This document shows, piece by piece, positions 1-9,863 of a stretch of DNA of 64,000 bases. The stretch lies in NCBI GenBank assembly GCA_030407315.1, contig JALQPE010002403.1:186001-250000 (forward strand). Direction: 5' to 3'. This DNA comes from Asparagopsis taxiformis. Taxonomy: Eukaryota; Rhodophyta; Florideophyceae; Bonnemaisoniales; Bonnemaisoniaceae. Both the position numbers and the translations under genes were made by a program. The notes beneath the pieces are model-generated. The model was not told the DNA's origin, ran no database searches, and saw nothing but the letters and a program-made list of their open reading frames with translations. The number at the start of each line of letters is the position of its first letter. The stretch's first letter is position 1.

Positions 1-17
1 GCCCATGCATATTGTCC

Positions 18-2222
18 TCATTGCAGATGACTTGCCCCGTCAAACTGTTCCTTTTCTTGCTTGGACGGCTTTGCATTAGTTACCATGTCTACGTTGTTGC
101 TCCCATCACTTTCATTTCCCCCCTTATTCCCTTCTTGTGTTTTCTTGGATGCAGTTGTAGCCACTACCGCTCCATTCTTGTCAGTACTATCTTCGCTCAC
201 ATCACTCTCCATTCCATCTAGCGGCTGACGCATGTTCTTACTAAACCACTTTTCATAATCTTCGAATGCAGCCCCCAATCCACTATCACCACGCATTTCT
301 TCCTTAATTGCAGAAATATCAGTTCGGTTCGTCTTGAACCCTTCCAGAACGCTCTGGCCCAGTTGTAAACTCGTCTCAAGAGACTCTGGATACATTGCCG
401 TCGCCCCGCGTTTCAGCAGTTCCTTCTGTTGTTTCACATCTTTCGCACGCACAAAAACAGGTCTGTCAGGGAATGCCTCACGAACAGCACTTAATGACCC
501 TTCTACCAGTTCTTCTTGTGAGTGCGTGATTACAAATGCTGCTGGACGAGACAACCCATTTGCTTCCAGAAACTCTGTTGGTCGTGCACTGTCGCCATAG
601 ACGACTGGCAGATTAGCTTCAACGGCTGTTTCCACCCGCTTCATGTCAATTTCAATTGCTACCCATTGGATAAATTTGCGCGACAGCATGCGTCCCACTA
701 CCTTGCCGACAGGTCCGTACCCAAGGATGAGCACAAACGGCTGGTCCTCCTCTGAAAAGGCCTGAAGTGACGCTTTAGCAGTTACTCTACCGCCAGAAGA
801 GCCTACTAGAGCGTCGATGCGTGGAGCCAAAAACACCCCAGTTTCGTATAGTAATGGCGTGAGAGCCATCGATGTCACCACCGTGGTTACTAACAGCGAG
901 TAGATATCATTCGGTAAGAATCCCAATTTGTTCGCTAGTGCAAACAACACAAATGCAAATTCTCCTCCCTGTCCTATGAGCAGACCGACACGCAACGATT
1001 CGGCAATTGTTAGGCCGAAAGGAAGTCCGCTCAATGTCGTAATCGTAGTTTTCCAAAAGATCAGCGATGAGATCAAGAAAGCTATTTGTACTGGTTTTGA
1101 GAAGAACAGTGACATATCCAAAGACATTCCAGTAATAATAAAGAAAAGACCAATTCCGAGTCCACGGAACGGCTCTAGATCCACTTTAACTCGAGATCTG
1201 AACGATGTCTCAGCAAGCATTACACCAGCCATGAAAGACCCCATCGTCATCGGTAGACCCATTTCTTCCGTCAACAACGCCGTTCCGAGCACCGTCAGTA
1301 ACACGGTGGATGTAAAAGCTTCAGAACTCTTGCTTTCCGCGACGGCATTGAACACTTTTTTCAAAAAGGCACCACCAGCCAACACGATGAAATTCAACGT
1401 GCCCAGGACGGACACAACGTGTTTAACGCCATCTTTGATTACTGGGATGACCTCATCAGTTATATCTGCGAAATCAATGGAGCTAGTTGAGCCAAGCAAG
1501 GGCACGAGAACCAGCAGCGGAACTACTGCGATATCCTGGAATAGCAAAACCCCAAATGTGGCAATTCCAGCACGAGATTGGCGTTCCCCCTTCTCTGCAA
1601 GAATCTGGAGGATGAAGGCACTTGATGAGAGCGAAAGCGAAGACCCCACCACTGCACTCTCTGCAAGTGTACCGCCCATAGCATAGGCACCCAGCCCGAG
1701 CACCAGAGCTGACAGTGTAACCTGCACGAAGCCCAGACCAAATGCGTACTTTCGCAGTTTTCTGAGTCGGTCGAGCGATAGTTCGAGTCCCATTTCGAAA
1801 AGCAGGAAGAGAACACCGCAGTCGGCCAGAGCGCGAATGTCTTCGACATCTTTGACGAGACGAAACCCATGGGGGCCAAGAATTACACCAGCCATTAGAA
1901 ATCCTAGAATTGGTGAAAGGTTGAGACGGCGGAAAACAGGTATGACGATAGTGGTCGCTGCGAGAAATTCGAGAGCTTCTTCAAAACCGCCCAACATGGC
2001 GTCTTCTATGGCGACCCATGCTGCTTTTTGACGCGGTGTTCGACGGCGATGACGGGCTATGGTTGGGTTGCGACCGAAGAAATTGGTGCGCAGAGATGCA
2101 ATTGGAACACATGATGGTTGGACGGAAAAAGTGAGCGCTGAACGCGGTCGTTTGGATAGGGTGTGTGGTAATGATGATGGCGGTTGGTGGATAGCGTACT
2201 TGAGCGGAGTGACAAAGGCCAT
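18..2222 (-). CDS. KEA: Plastid K+/H+ antiporter, KEA (CPA2) family
   Basis: A 734-residue protein from the ATG at 2222; the open frame continues to a TTG at 2264, which I did not use. Residues 1 to about 65 are basic, Ser/Pro-rich and begin MAFV, a typical red-algal chloroplast transit peptide. A multi-pass CPA2 exchanger domain (about 85-470) follows, with the family motifs GFLMAG, ILGPHG and LLFEMGLEL. Then comes a TrkA-N/RCK nucleotide-binding domain with the dinucleotide fold GYGPVG near residue 500. The tail is acidic, Ser/Asn-rich and low in complexity. Family knowledge: KEA1-3 exchange K+ for H+ across the plastid envelope or thylakoid, controlling stromal pH, osmotic balance and proton motive force. 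Which of the KEA types it is cannot be told here. No intron. It is divergent from the gene at 2656. Confidence 0.93.
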   Translation of the reverse strand: MAFVTPLKYAIHQPPSSLPHTLSKRPRSALTFSVQPSCVPIASLRTNFFGRNPTIARHRRRTPRQKAAWVAIEDAMLGGFEEALEFLAATTIVIPVFRRLNLSPILGFLMAGVILGPHGFRLVKDVEDIRALADCGVLFLLFEMGLELSLDRLRKLRKYAFGLGFVQVTLSALVLGLGAYAMGGTLAESAVVGSSLSLSSSAFILQILAEKGERQSRAGIATFGVLLFQDIAVVPLLVLVPLLGSTSSIDFADITDEVIPVIKDGVKHVVSVLGTLNFIVLAGGAFLKKVFNAVAESKSSEAFTSTVLLTVLGTALLTEEMGLPMTMGSFMAGVMLAETSFRSRVKVDLEPFRGLGIGLFFIITGMSLDMSLFFSKPVQIAFLISSLIFWKTTITTLSGLPFGLTIAESLRVGLLIGQGGEFAFVLFALANKLGFLPNDIYSLLVTTVVTSMALTPLLYETGVFLAPRIDALVGSSGGRVTAKASLQAFSEEDQPFVLILGYGPVGKVVGRMLSRKFIQWVAIEIDMKRVETAVEANLPVVYGDSARPTEFLEANGLSRPAAFVITHSQEELVEGSLSAVREAFPDRPVFVRAKDVKQQKELLKRGATAMYPESLETSLQLGQSVLEGFKTNRTDISAIKEEMRGDSGLGAAFEDYEKWFSKNMRQPLDGMESDVSEDSTDKNGAVVATTASKKTQEGNKGGNESDGSNNVDMVTNAKPSKQEKEQFDGASHLQ

Positions 2223-2655
2223 TTTGACAGGTTGTACGCTGATAGAGTCGACGACAGAGTGCAAGGTTGGCTGACAGTTCTCCTATGGTCGTGGGTTCGT
2301 TGAAGAAGAAAGGTGGCGGGTGAAAACGTATGGACAGTTATTGTCAGTGGGAAGGGTCGCTATTTGGCCAATGTTGAAGTGGAACGACCGGATCAGGCTA
2401 ATGGGGGCTACGCTACTTGTTGGCGCATGAGGTCAGATTTTGTGTCATTTTCTGATCATGAAATAAATATCTGGCAAAGGTACGTGTGTAAACTGCATTG
2501 GCTTGCGAGATGAATATCAAATCTGCAGCCAATCAGATTGTCCTGTTCCAAAGATAAAATGGGTTCTTCCGCGGTTGTTCTTACTTTATTTGGTGTTGTA
2601 TCGTAGGAGCCGTCAACAATTGCGTCAGCCCCCGAGAGAATCTTCAACGCGAGAG
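2223..2655. other. Divergent intergenic region
   Basis: This 433-bp gap lies between two outward-pointing plastid-type genes and should hold both promoters. No TATA box or other clear motif was recognised. Short open frames here start at non-ATG codons or lack protein-like composition. Confidence 0.5.
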
Positions 2656-3243
2656 ATGATTCACCGAGCCGCCTTCCTCGTGCCGCCCGCAATACCACGT
2701 GTAGTTGCAGGCACTGCTCGAACAGAGCATCGATGGCGACCTCGAACTCGTTTGTTGCAACCGGCAACAGTAGCATGCATACAACGTTCACCGGACGATG
2801 AAAAGGCGTCTTCCAACTCACAGCCTTTGCAAACCAAGCATGAGGCTGAACCTACAAACGCGATGCGCACGCCCACTGACCATCTCAAGGCGTTTGAAGA
2901 TGAGACTTTCAACGAAATGGACCAGATTGCTGAGGAATGGATTGGCGCCGACTTGTGTCGCTGGGAATGGTACGAGCGCATGAAGTCTCGAAGAAACAAA
3001 CTGCGCGTGGCGATTGATAAGAGGGAAAAGGATATTGATAAGGACCTGGAAGAGCTGCGTCGCACGTTTATGGAAGTCGACGCCGTATTTGGCACAAAGA
3101 TGTTGGATGACAATTCTGAAGTTACCTTTGCTGGGTGGAGTGTCATCGCGTTTTCTATGGCGTTATATATTGTTGTGGGTTACTCGCTGTTTGAATTTTT
3201 CGTAACGATGCTAACTTCTGCAGCGCCTCCGAGCTTTCCATAG
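2656..3243 (+). CDS. Small plastid-type membrane protein, function unknown
   Basis: A 195-residue protein from the ATG at 2656; the frame is open further upstream but from a non-ATG codon. The N-terminal 45 residues (MIHRAAFLVPP...) are basic, Ala/Pro-rich and contain an early Phe, as red-algal transit peptides do. The middle (about 75-155) is charged and helical, with a Trp-rich cluster (RWEWYERMKSRR) followed by a KREKDIDKDLEELRR stretch likely to form a coiled coil. One hydrophobic segment (about 163-187) near the C terminus should span a membrane. I do not recognise the family. A plastid membrane protein whose soluble helical domain precedes a tail anchor is the best structural description, and the targeting is inference. 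Confidence 0.65.
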   Translation: MIHRAAFLVPPAIPRVVAGTARTEHRWRPRTRLLQPATVACIQRSPDDEKASSNSQPLQTKHEAEPTNAMRTPTDHLKAFEDETFNEMDQIAEEWIGADLCRWEWYERMKSRRNKLRVAIDKREKDIDKDLEELRRTFMEVDAVFGTKMLDDNSEVTFAGWSVIAFSMALYIVVGYSLFEFFVTMLTSAAPPSFP

Positions 3244-3495
3244 AAGTTGTGCCGATAGTTGTCGCGATTTGTGATAGATGCAAAGTTAGCTGCTTTCGTA
3301 GCGACGGGGATGAAACTTGTCAACTGTGACCAAGGGTGAACAATTGTAAAGAGGAAAAACATATTGACTTGTGCACGAAGATCTCTCAGCAAGTCGTGCA
3401 GTCGTCCGGCCCCCGACAGCACGATCTTCTGTGTAACGCAGAGCAATGTGATTGGTCAATAGCCACTCGTATGACCTCGAAGATTTCAGTACGAC

Positions 3496-5190
3496 ATGCA
3501 TTACAGTAGCATACAGCGCACCACGGCGTGGGCAGCGAGCGTATGGATGGCTATTACAGGTGGAGCAGCCGCACCGGTGGGACGCCGGCCAGGATCAAGC
3601 CGTCGCAGGCCAAACGTAACGCAACCGAACAAGATGGGCGCTCTCCCGACAGAGTCCCCCTCTGTCACTATTCAGCACGCGATATCGCAGAAGCGTCGCG
3701 GCAATGCGCTCCCATACAACCTGCTTCAGCACACCCTCTCCGGTCGAGACCCGTCTGCAATCGCGCAGGTTCTGCGAGGTCTCACCCATTTTGCCGCAAT
3801 CTCCCATACCGCTCACTCGACCGACGCGTCCGACTTAACAAATCTAATCGCCCACGCACTTACCATCGACCTCAAGACATGCTCCGACAAGACCGCGTCC
3901 ACAGCGCTCCGTCCAGCGCTGCGCGAATTTTTGACCAATCTCATTTCCGCCGACGCCGCCTACATTGACGACGTGCTCCGGCTCGCCGCGAAGGCCTTTT
4001 CGCTTCCGCTTGACGGCGCAGAATCTGTTGTTGACCACTTACATGACATGTTGCCTGTCATTCTCCAGATGTATCCCCGCGCTGGTCCAGTGATGCTCGC
4101 TGTCATTCGTGATTGTTATCCTCACCCCGTCCGACCCTCGGGTGAGCACCATGCGTATGCTAGATCAGTTCTTCAGGTTTCTCGACAGTGTGCTGGACAT
4201 CCTGTTGGTCATAACGTTGTTTCGTGTGTTTTTGAAAAGTTGGGTGCCGTGGAAGCACTTCTTACTCAAGATGTCTTTATTGAGGATGATAAAGGTGAAA
4301 AACAACTTGCTCCACAAGCTGAAAAGTTGGATCTAGTCTTGTTGGAGCTCTTCAACCATGTGCAACTTGCACATTCGTCCAAACATTTTGTCACCGACTT
4401 CTTTGAACCTCTTTACTCTGCATATGAGTCCTCGATAGTGCCGATTGAAAATGTGCGCTATTCGCCGTACAGCCTCATCTTTGCAGCATCTATTGCAGGC
4501 CCTGAAGTTCTGCAAGAAACAATCGACCGTCTTCTTCTCTGCTTCCTAGATCCCCGTCTGCACACAAAGCTCCGAGTCAAGTTCCTTCAGCAATCTAGTA
4601 TTTTGGTCATCCGTGCGGCAAAGGTTTCCTCAGAAGCTGCCCGTTCTTGGGTGTCTCGAGTGGCAAAGTGGTTGAATGCTTATGTGGACGCGCAACAACG
4701 GCATCCGCAATACATGTCTGAAGTAGACACAAGTGTGCATGGACTCTTCTACAGTGCTGTCTTTGCCCTCATGACAACCGTTGTAAATCGTCGATATGCA
4801 TTTGCAGGAGGTGATGACTTTATGGACCAGCTTCGTTTATTACGTATTATGTCGTGTGGTATGAATCCATTGCTTATTCTGCCTTCTGGCGTCGTTGAGG
4901 AGTTTTCAAATGTTATGTTCCAGGCGTGCGGGATGGACTTCTCGGACATTAGAAATGCTAATGTTACTTGCTTCGCACCAAGCTTTACAAGATACGGCAC
5001 TGTGAACAAGTTTTCCGATGTGTATGTATGTCCAGAACTGGACTTGCCACAAAGTCGGCAGAAGCTCGGCGACCTGATGCGGGTAGACAATGAAGAAGTG
5101 CATGACGATACAATATCGGTCCAACCCATGGTAGGCATCCAAGAGCCAGAAGAGACTGGCGCTCTGAACTTGCTCCAATATAGCCTGTAA
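3496..5190 (+). CDS. RRN3: RNA polymerase I initiation factor RRN3 (TIF-IA)
   Basis: A 564-residue HEAT-like protein. The family signature is visible in order: the EKLDLVLLELF segment after an acidic linker, the SIVPIENVRYSPYSLIF segment, the LDPRLHTKLRVKFLQQSS block, then VSRVAKWLNAYV, VHGLFYSAVFALM and MNPLLILPSGVVEEF near the C terminus. RRN3 bridges RNA polymerase I to the core factor/SL1 and so controls rRNA synthesis in the nucleolus. In other eukaryotes it is regulated by growth-dependent phosphorylation. The ATG at 3496 is the first in frame; the first 40 or so residues are not family-like, so a later Met is possible. The length is normal for the family. It converges on SPT3, whose stop is 35 bp away. 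Confidence 0.9.
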   Translation: MHYSSIQRTTAWAASVWMAITGGAAAPVGRRPGSSRRRPNVTQPNKMGALPTESPSVTIQHAISQKRRGNALPYNLLQHTLSGRDPSAIAQVLRGLTHFAAISHTAHSTDASDLTNLIAHALTIDLKTCSDKTASTALRPALREFLTNLISADAAYIDDVLRLAAKAFSLPLDGAESVVDHLHDMLPVILQMYPRAGPVMLAVIRDCYPHPVRPSGEHHAYARSVLQVSRQCAGHPVGHNVVSCVFEKLGAVEALLTQDVFIEDDKGEKQLAPQAEKLDLVLLELFNHVQLAHSSKHFVTDFFEPLYSAYESSIVPIENVRYSPYSLIFAASIAGPEVLQETIDRLLLCFLDPRLHTKLRVKFLQQSSILVIRAAKVSSEAARSWVSRVAKWLNAYVDAQQRHPQYMSEVDTSVHGLFYSAVFALMTTVVNRRYAFAGGDDFMDQLRLLRIMSCGMNPLLILPSGVVEEFSNVMFQACGMDFSDIRNANVTCFAPSFTRYGTVNKFSDVYVCPELDLPQSRQKLGDLMRVDNEEVHDDTISVQPMVGIQEPEETGALNLLQYSL

Positions 5191-5225
5191 ACCCTTGTAA
5201 CTACATAATTTAGATTTAGCATGAT

Positions 5226-6701
5226 TTAGGCGCCCCATACGTCTAAGCGACTATCCCCAAAGCCAACTGTATTATCTGGTGCTCGTGGTAATCGTCGCAG
5301 TGCTTCCTTCACATGTTTAGGTAGTAAACAAGGCGATGAAGCATACGTATGACTCTTCCACATACTTCTCTTAAGAAAGCTCGCATAACTTTCGACCTCC
5401 TTTCTTAGTGAATTGCTTTGGATATAAGTCAACGGGACTAAAATTGCAGTGCCTACACCATGTCCTAGTGCCTCGATCAGGTGGCGTGAGTAGCTCCAGT
5501 GTGCTGAACGCGGGTCCCCAATTCCCTGTGCCAAATCATCGTAGTATCTGAGAACCAAAGATGATTGCGTGATTGCACCTATCACCTCCCATGTCACATG
5601 CCCCAAGGCGTACAATGCTTCATCAGTTAACGCGTTTCCCTTTTGACACAACCATTCCCTAAACAGTGCAATTTTCTGTACTCCACGAACTTTCGTCGTT
5701 CGCGTACGACTGTCTTGAAGCACTAGTGATGTTCCTCTACACATCAAAAAATCTTTGAACTGTTGAGAAGCCATCGTCAGTCTATACACCTGCAGCGCGC
5801 GTCGGATGCACAAGCTGTGCAGATCATTCATCGCTGACAGCTTCTCCGGTGGTGCATCGACCGCTTCCAATTCGCCCAATTGTAAAATCATTTCCCATGG
5901 GCGCGGCGTAGCCACCGCTGGCTTGTCCAGAGAAAATGCGGGCAATTGCTCTGACACATTCTTCATACTTTCATTCAATCTCTGCGTGGCATGCGGGTCT
6001 CTGCGCAGGAAGTGAGCCACATGCCTGAGCGCAACTTCGCAGCGCTCGTCGGCGGCTAGATCGCAGGCACGCTGCGCAACACGGTGCACAACGCTGCGCA
6101 CGGCGTCTTCCATAAGCTCAAGAACTGGTCTGGAGCAATAACGTACCTCGCCAAACGCGTGCATCAGGCTCTGAATTTCGTGGCCGAACAGGCGCTGCGG
6201 CTGCGAAACGGCCATGACATTGCAGGGAATTGGGGTGTTTTCCACGGTGAAAAGGGATGAGGGCGGGGGTGCGAGCACAGGGGCGGAGCGCTGGGCGACG
6301 CGCGGTTTGGGACGACGGATGGAGCTGGTCGCGGCTGTGATGACGTTGGAGGCGGATGAAGTGTCATCAGAAGCGCCTCGGGATTTGGAAGACTTGCGCT
6401 GTCGCGAGCGGCTGGAGGTTGGCGACTTGGGACGATCGCGTGCTGCAGCTGCTGCAACTGCGGCAGCGGCAGCGCCGGTTATTGATTTTGCGCGTTTTAC
6501 ATCTGGTTCGACGCGTGGGGAGGTTGCGGGTCTGCTTCGCTTCTGGTTGGTTGTGAAGGCGGGCAATCGAGGGGGGTTTGAAGTTTGGACTGCTGTAGTT
6601 GCCTTTTTTCGATTTGGAGATATCTTGGGTCGAGCCTTCTGTTTTCGAGATTTTGGAGTGAGCGGAACACCCTCCTGGTTTGGACGTCCAGCGCCTGTCA
6701 T
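5226..6701 (-). CDS. SPT3: SAGA complex subunit SPT3
   Basis: A 491-residue protein from the ATG at 6701; the frame is open further upstream to a TTG. Residues 1-165 are basic, Pro/Ser/Ala-rich and disordered, with a poly-Ala run. Histone fold 1 (about 168-240) carries LFGHEIQSLMHAFG and ends in FLRRDPHATQRL, matching Spt3/TAF13. Histone fold 2 (about 290-370) has FKDFLMCRGTS and ALFREWL, matching the conserved ECRQASF and KRFREW elements of Spt3. Having both folds in one chain separates SPT3 from TAF13. In SAGA it helps deliver TBP to promoters. The unusually long N-terminal tail and the Cys in place of the usual acidic residues near FLMCRG are deviations from yeast and human proteins. Confidence 0.85.
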   Translation of the reverse strand: MTGAGRPNQEGVPLTPKSRKQKARPKISPNRKKATTAVQTSNPPRLPAFTTNQKRSRPATSPRVEPDVKRAKSITGAAAAAVAAAAARDRPKSPTSSRSRQRKSSKSRGASDDTSSASNVITAATSSIRRPKPRVAQRSAPVLAPPPSSLFTVENTPIPCNVMAVSQPQRLFGHEIQSLMHAFGEVRYCSRPVLELMEDAVRSVVHRVAQRACDLAADERCEVALRHVAHFLRRDPHATQRLNESMKNVSEQLPAFSLDKPAVATPRPWEMILQLGELEAVDAPPEKLSAMNDLHSLCIRRALQVYRLTMASQQFKDFLMCRGTSLVLQDSRTRTTKVRGVQKIALFREWLCQKGNALTDEALYALGHVTWEVIGAITQSSLVLRYYDDLAQGIGDPRSAHWSYSRHLIEALGHGVGTAILVPLTYIQSNSLRKEVESYASFLKRSMWKSHTYASSPCLLPKHVKEALRRLPRAPDNTVGFGDSRLDVWGA

Positions 6702-6907
6702 TAGTTTTGGTTCAACCGAATCGTTTAGGTCGTTACATAGAATCAAAATTGTTTCCAAGTCACCTCATCTACTCTTTTCCAAAAAGTGTCCTTGAACAGC
6801 TAACGTTATTGTGTTTCTGAAACCTTGGAGTACATTACGACATGTCCACACAGTACACGCCTGAAAGGCTAATCAAGCTGTGCCCGCATAACCGTCCCAA
6901 ATCCTTC

Positions 6908-6914
6908 AAAAAAG
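6908..6914 (-). terminator. Pol III terminator of tRNA-Pro
   Basis: A run of six A on the plus strand (T on the transcribed sense strand), 12 bases past the tRNA 3' end, matches the oligo-T signal that stops RNA polymerase III. Confidence 0.8.
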
Positions 6915-6925
6915 TTTGCTGCTAG

Positions 6926-6997
6926 GGGCCGCTGGGAGAATCGAACTCCCGACCTCATCCACCCTAAGGATGAATCATACCACTAGACCAAGCGGCC
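6926..6997 (-). tRNA. trnP-AGG: tRNA-Pro (anticodon AGG)
   Basis: On the minus strand a 72-nt cloverleaf folds with a perfect 7-bp acceptor stem (GGCCGCT/AGCGGCC), a D arm with GGTCTAGTGG, anticodon stem CATCC/GGATG around the loop TTAGGGT, and a T arm with the canonical GTTCGATT. The anticodon is at 6963-6965. There is no intron. The A-box and B-box promoters are internal. A run of six T on the minus strand just downstream (6909-6914) is a good Pol III terminator. The identity follows from the anticodon and the close match to plant tRNA-Pro. Confidence 0.95.
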
Positions 6998-8534
6998 GGT
7001 GCGCCAATTGCGCTTGCCTCACATGCTATGTTATCCATATTTATTCCAATTATCAGTTGGTTCGGTTCATGATGCGGTTCTCGAGTGTCCATCGGACAAG
7101 TAGCCTCCTATGAGGCCACTTTTTACTACCCTAATGGTAATGTAAATTTCTTCTGAGATAAAAAACTGTTTGTTGGAGAGACCCCTCAGCGAGTTTCATG
7201 GTTTGGGAGGGCTGAATTCTTCAAGAAAGTCATACGTTGCAGCCGCTAGATCACATCATCGGTTCTTCTATCTTTTGGGCTTCTTGAACACCATTAAACG
7301 CGGAAAAGCTGAAAATGAAAATTTCCAAGTTGTACCTCCAGAACAAAAGGCTGATTTTTCCTAATGTTTGGCCAATTTGCACAGTCTCATATGAGGCCAA
7401 GGGTGACCTCATATGAGGAAATTTGCTTGTCCGATATGCACTTATCTGGAAGGTTTGGTAGCCCGACAAGCTAGATTCAAGACAGTCAAGTTCCCTGAAG
7501 ACTTTATTGGGTAATATATAGTACAAGCGCACAGGACAGAAGAAAATACTGGAAAAGATTCAAAACTGGACTATATGCGAGAGCGTACGGTCAAGACCCA
7601 ATTTCCTTGATATTGTTATCGTCCGATAACCACATGAACAATTTCTATAAGTTACATACAACATACAAATTGGTTTTACTTGGTTCATCACAGGTATCGT
7701 CGACCTGAATTGACAGCAGTGAAGAATATAATTGGAGTTCTCAAAGGAGGTTCATGTCTGCGGAATGGTGGTAAATTGCAATCCGCCGCCAAAACCGTCA
7801 GATCTCGGTGGACGCAGGCTAAGTTATCGATAATGACAGGATATCTGCCGAAGGAGGGTGAAACAATTGTGCGTGGGAGATCGCTTTAAAAAATATCCCA
7901 GGTATATGCGGCCATGGCATGCTCATGCAACGCTCTGGATGCAACAGGAGCCACCCATACGCACACCCAACAGACAAACAATCACAATGTGATCAAGTGT
8001 GGCCCGCGAAAGCAGCGCTGTGGAAGCATGTTCCAACGGGTGGCGATTGGTTGATTGATAAGCCTTTTTCTCACCGCACATTTCTTCATCGATCGGTAGA
8101 ATTGCAGGCCGTTTAGTAGGGCGAGATATCGGACCAGTAGAGTTTCGACACATGGCTTCCATCTAATTCTTGCACAATAATTGTAAGTTCCATACAATCA
8201 ACACACTCTGCCATTGCTCCTCTGTACGACTGTTTCACAATCTCACTAACACACGCTGTACACTTCACACATTGGTTGCGTGACTCAAATTTTGATCGCT
8301 ACCACCGACCATTTGCCGCTTTTGTCCAAGTCTTCGTGTATATTTATCTCGCTCTCGTTGCATGCCTAATCCCTCGACGCGTTGATTTTCACCTTGTGAC
8401 TCCATCCATCATTTCTGTGAATGGCACCAGCCAAGCACTTGTACCCGCAAAGCTGCTACAAACGCTTCAGCCGCCGACCACTATTTATGAATGCCTATCA
8501 GTAACATACAGCAACCACAGACAACCCATCACCA
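6998..8534. other. Long intergenic region without a convincing gene
   Basis: These 1.5 kb hold only short open frames with no recognisable protein features. The largest, 7680-7889 and 8276-8599 on the plus strand, are too short and show no conserved motif. The only structure I see is the imperfect inverted repeat at 7091-7435, listed separately. The last 300 bases should contain the promoter and 5' leader of the DUF1517 gene. Confidence 0.5.
7091..7435. repeat. Imperfect inverted repeat, MITE-like
   Basis: ATCGGACAAG at 7091-7100 recurs exactly, inverted, at 7426-7435. Just inside each arm is a near-palindrome: CCTCCTATGAGG at 7104-7115 and CCTCATATGAGG at 7407-7418. A third copy, CTCATATGAGG, is at 7386-7396. 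The 345-bp unit is AT-rich and has no open frame. This looks like a short non-autonomous transposon, but I could not find a clear target-site duplication, so chance or a regulatory palindrome cluster remains possible. Confidence 0.4.
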
Positions 8535-9863
8535 ATGATGAACAAATCTGCGTTTGCCTCAACATTCCTCCCATCCTTTCATCAATTCGCGCCATGTGAT
8601 TCCATTCGTCTTCCTAAATCTTCTAACATTCCGTCAAGCGCACTCCATCTAAATCTATCCGGTTCGCTCCACAAACCATTGAGAAAAGCCGCCGTCGCGC
8701 TTGCAAGTCTTTCCCTCGTACTCCGACCGCATCCGGCATTCTCGCACGTCAACGCCATTGAGGAATCCGAATGCCAGTGCGCCCAAACTAAAACCACCAA
8801 ACACACGTCCTCCAAACCGGTCATCTTCGTCAAACGACAAAACCCCGCATCAAGTTCTCCCGACCCGTTTACAGTCACGCCGCATCAAGACGACGAGTCC
8901 CCCGCACCATCGACGGGTGCGCTTCTCATGGTGGAACCGGCCGAAGGCGGAGACTCGTTCGCGCCCGCCGTTGGCGATACAGACATTGTCGCCCAGCCAT
9001 TTCTAAGTGTACCGAAGCCGCGTAGCCATAAAACTGCCAAATTCCCACCGCGAACAGGAACAGACATGGCAAAGGTTCTTCCGGAATGGGCTGGGACGAG
9101 AGTGCATCGTGCCATGCATTCTAGCGAGCGTATGCTCAAACTTCCAATCCGTGTCCGTCCGACCACCGTCGGGCTTGTCGGTGTGGGTGCCTTCACATCC
9201 GGCTCTGCGCTGCTGCGCTCTGGCGTGCTGAAGACCTCTGCTGGACCTGACAAGGTCAAATCAACCGTCGGCGCGGAGTGTGCTGGCTCAAAGGGTTTCT
9301 GCACGGTCGTCTGCGTGCACATTCCGTTTTGTGTGCCGGATCGTGTGCGTTTGCTTCAGGATTTATCAAGTCTTGAGAAGACGGTTGATTTGTCGACTGA
9401 GGATGGCATTGCCAAGGCAACGTGCGAAACAGCTGCCCTGTTGTTAGAGGAGGATGGATTGCTAGAGGATTCGAGAACGTTTGCTCCGACACTTGATGTG
9501 TTTCTGGCGGATTCGATGGCGGTTGCTGAACGTCGCTTTTCGGGACATGTCGTGATCGAGGAAAGCAGGCTTGAGAAATGTAATCAGAGTAGTGAAGGTT
9601 CGGACATCCCCATTCAGGCCCAGACCGGTGAATATGGAATCGTGACTCTGGTTGTTGCGACTACTGATGGAGTAAATCTCCATTGTTTCGAAGAGGGAAC
9701 CACTGTGATGAAACGGCTGAGAGCAACGCTTGAATGTCTCTCATTGATGAAGTGCGGTGATGTTGCTGGATTGGAACTCGTGTGGATTCCAGACTGTCTC
9801 AATTCGCGTTCGCTTTCGAAAGCACAGCTAGCAGCTGCATTCCCCAACATGGAAGTGGCGTAG
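8535..9863 (+). CDS. Plastid-targeted DUF1517 protein
   Basis: A 442-residue protein. The N terminus (MMNKSAFASTF...) looks like a transit peptide, followed by a hydrophobic Ala/Leu segment ending PAFSHVNA (about 50-73), suggesting membrane insertion or a thylakoid signal. A Pro/Ser/Thr-rich linker leads to a second small-residue hydrophobic stretch (about 213-228, VGLVGVGAFTSGSALL). The C-terminal 190 residues match the DUF1517 family of cyanobacteria and plastids: the RLLQDLSSLEKTVDLSTEDGI block, the EYGIVTLVVAT strand, and the closing pattern around ELVWIP and AAAFPNMEV. The biochemical role of DUF1517 is unknown. The ATG at 8535 is followed at once by a second ATG. No intron. Confidence 0.85.
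   Translation: MMNKSAFASTFLPSFHQFAPCDSIRLPKSSNIPSSALHLNLSGSLHKPLRKAAVALASLSLVLRPHPAFSHVNAIEESECQCAQTKTTKHTSSKPVIFVKRQNPASSSPDPFTVTPHQDDESPAPSTGALLMVEPAEGGDSFAPAVGDTDIVAQPFLSVPKPRSHKTAKFPPRTGTDMAKVLPEWAGTRVHRAMHSSERMLKLPIRVRPTTVGLVGVGAFTSGSALLRSGVLKTSAGPDKVKSTVGAECAGSKGFCTVVCVHIPFCVPDRVRLLQDLSSLEKTVDLSTEDGIAKATCETAALLLEEDGLLEDSRTFAPTLDVFLADSMAVAERRFSGHVVIEESRLEKCNQSSEGSDIPIQAQTGEYGIVTLVVATTDGVNLHCFEEGTTVMKRLRATLECLSLMKCGDVAGLELVWIPDCLNSRSLSKAQLAAAFPNMEVA

Noticed and set aside
928..1686. Plus-strand 252-codon frame
   Set aside because: It is the antisense shadow of the KEA antiporter, with no protein features of its own.
7680..7889. Short plus-strand frame in the 7-8.5 kb gap
   Set aside because: Only 69 codons, no recognisable domain, and no splice partner that extends it.
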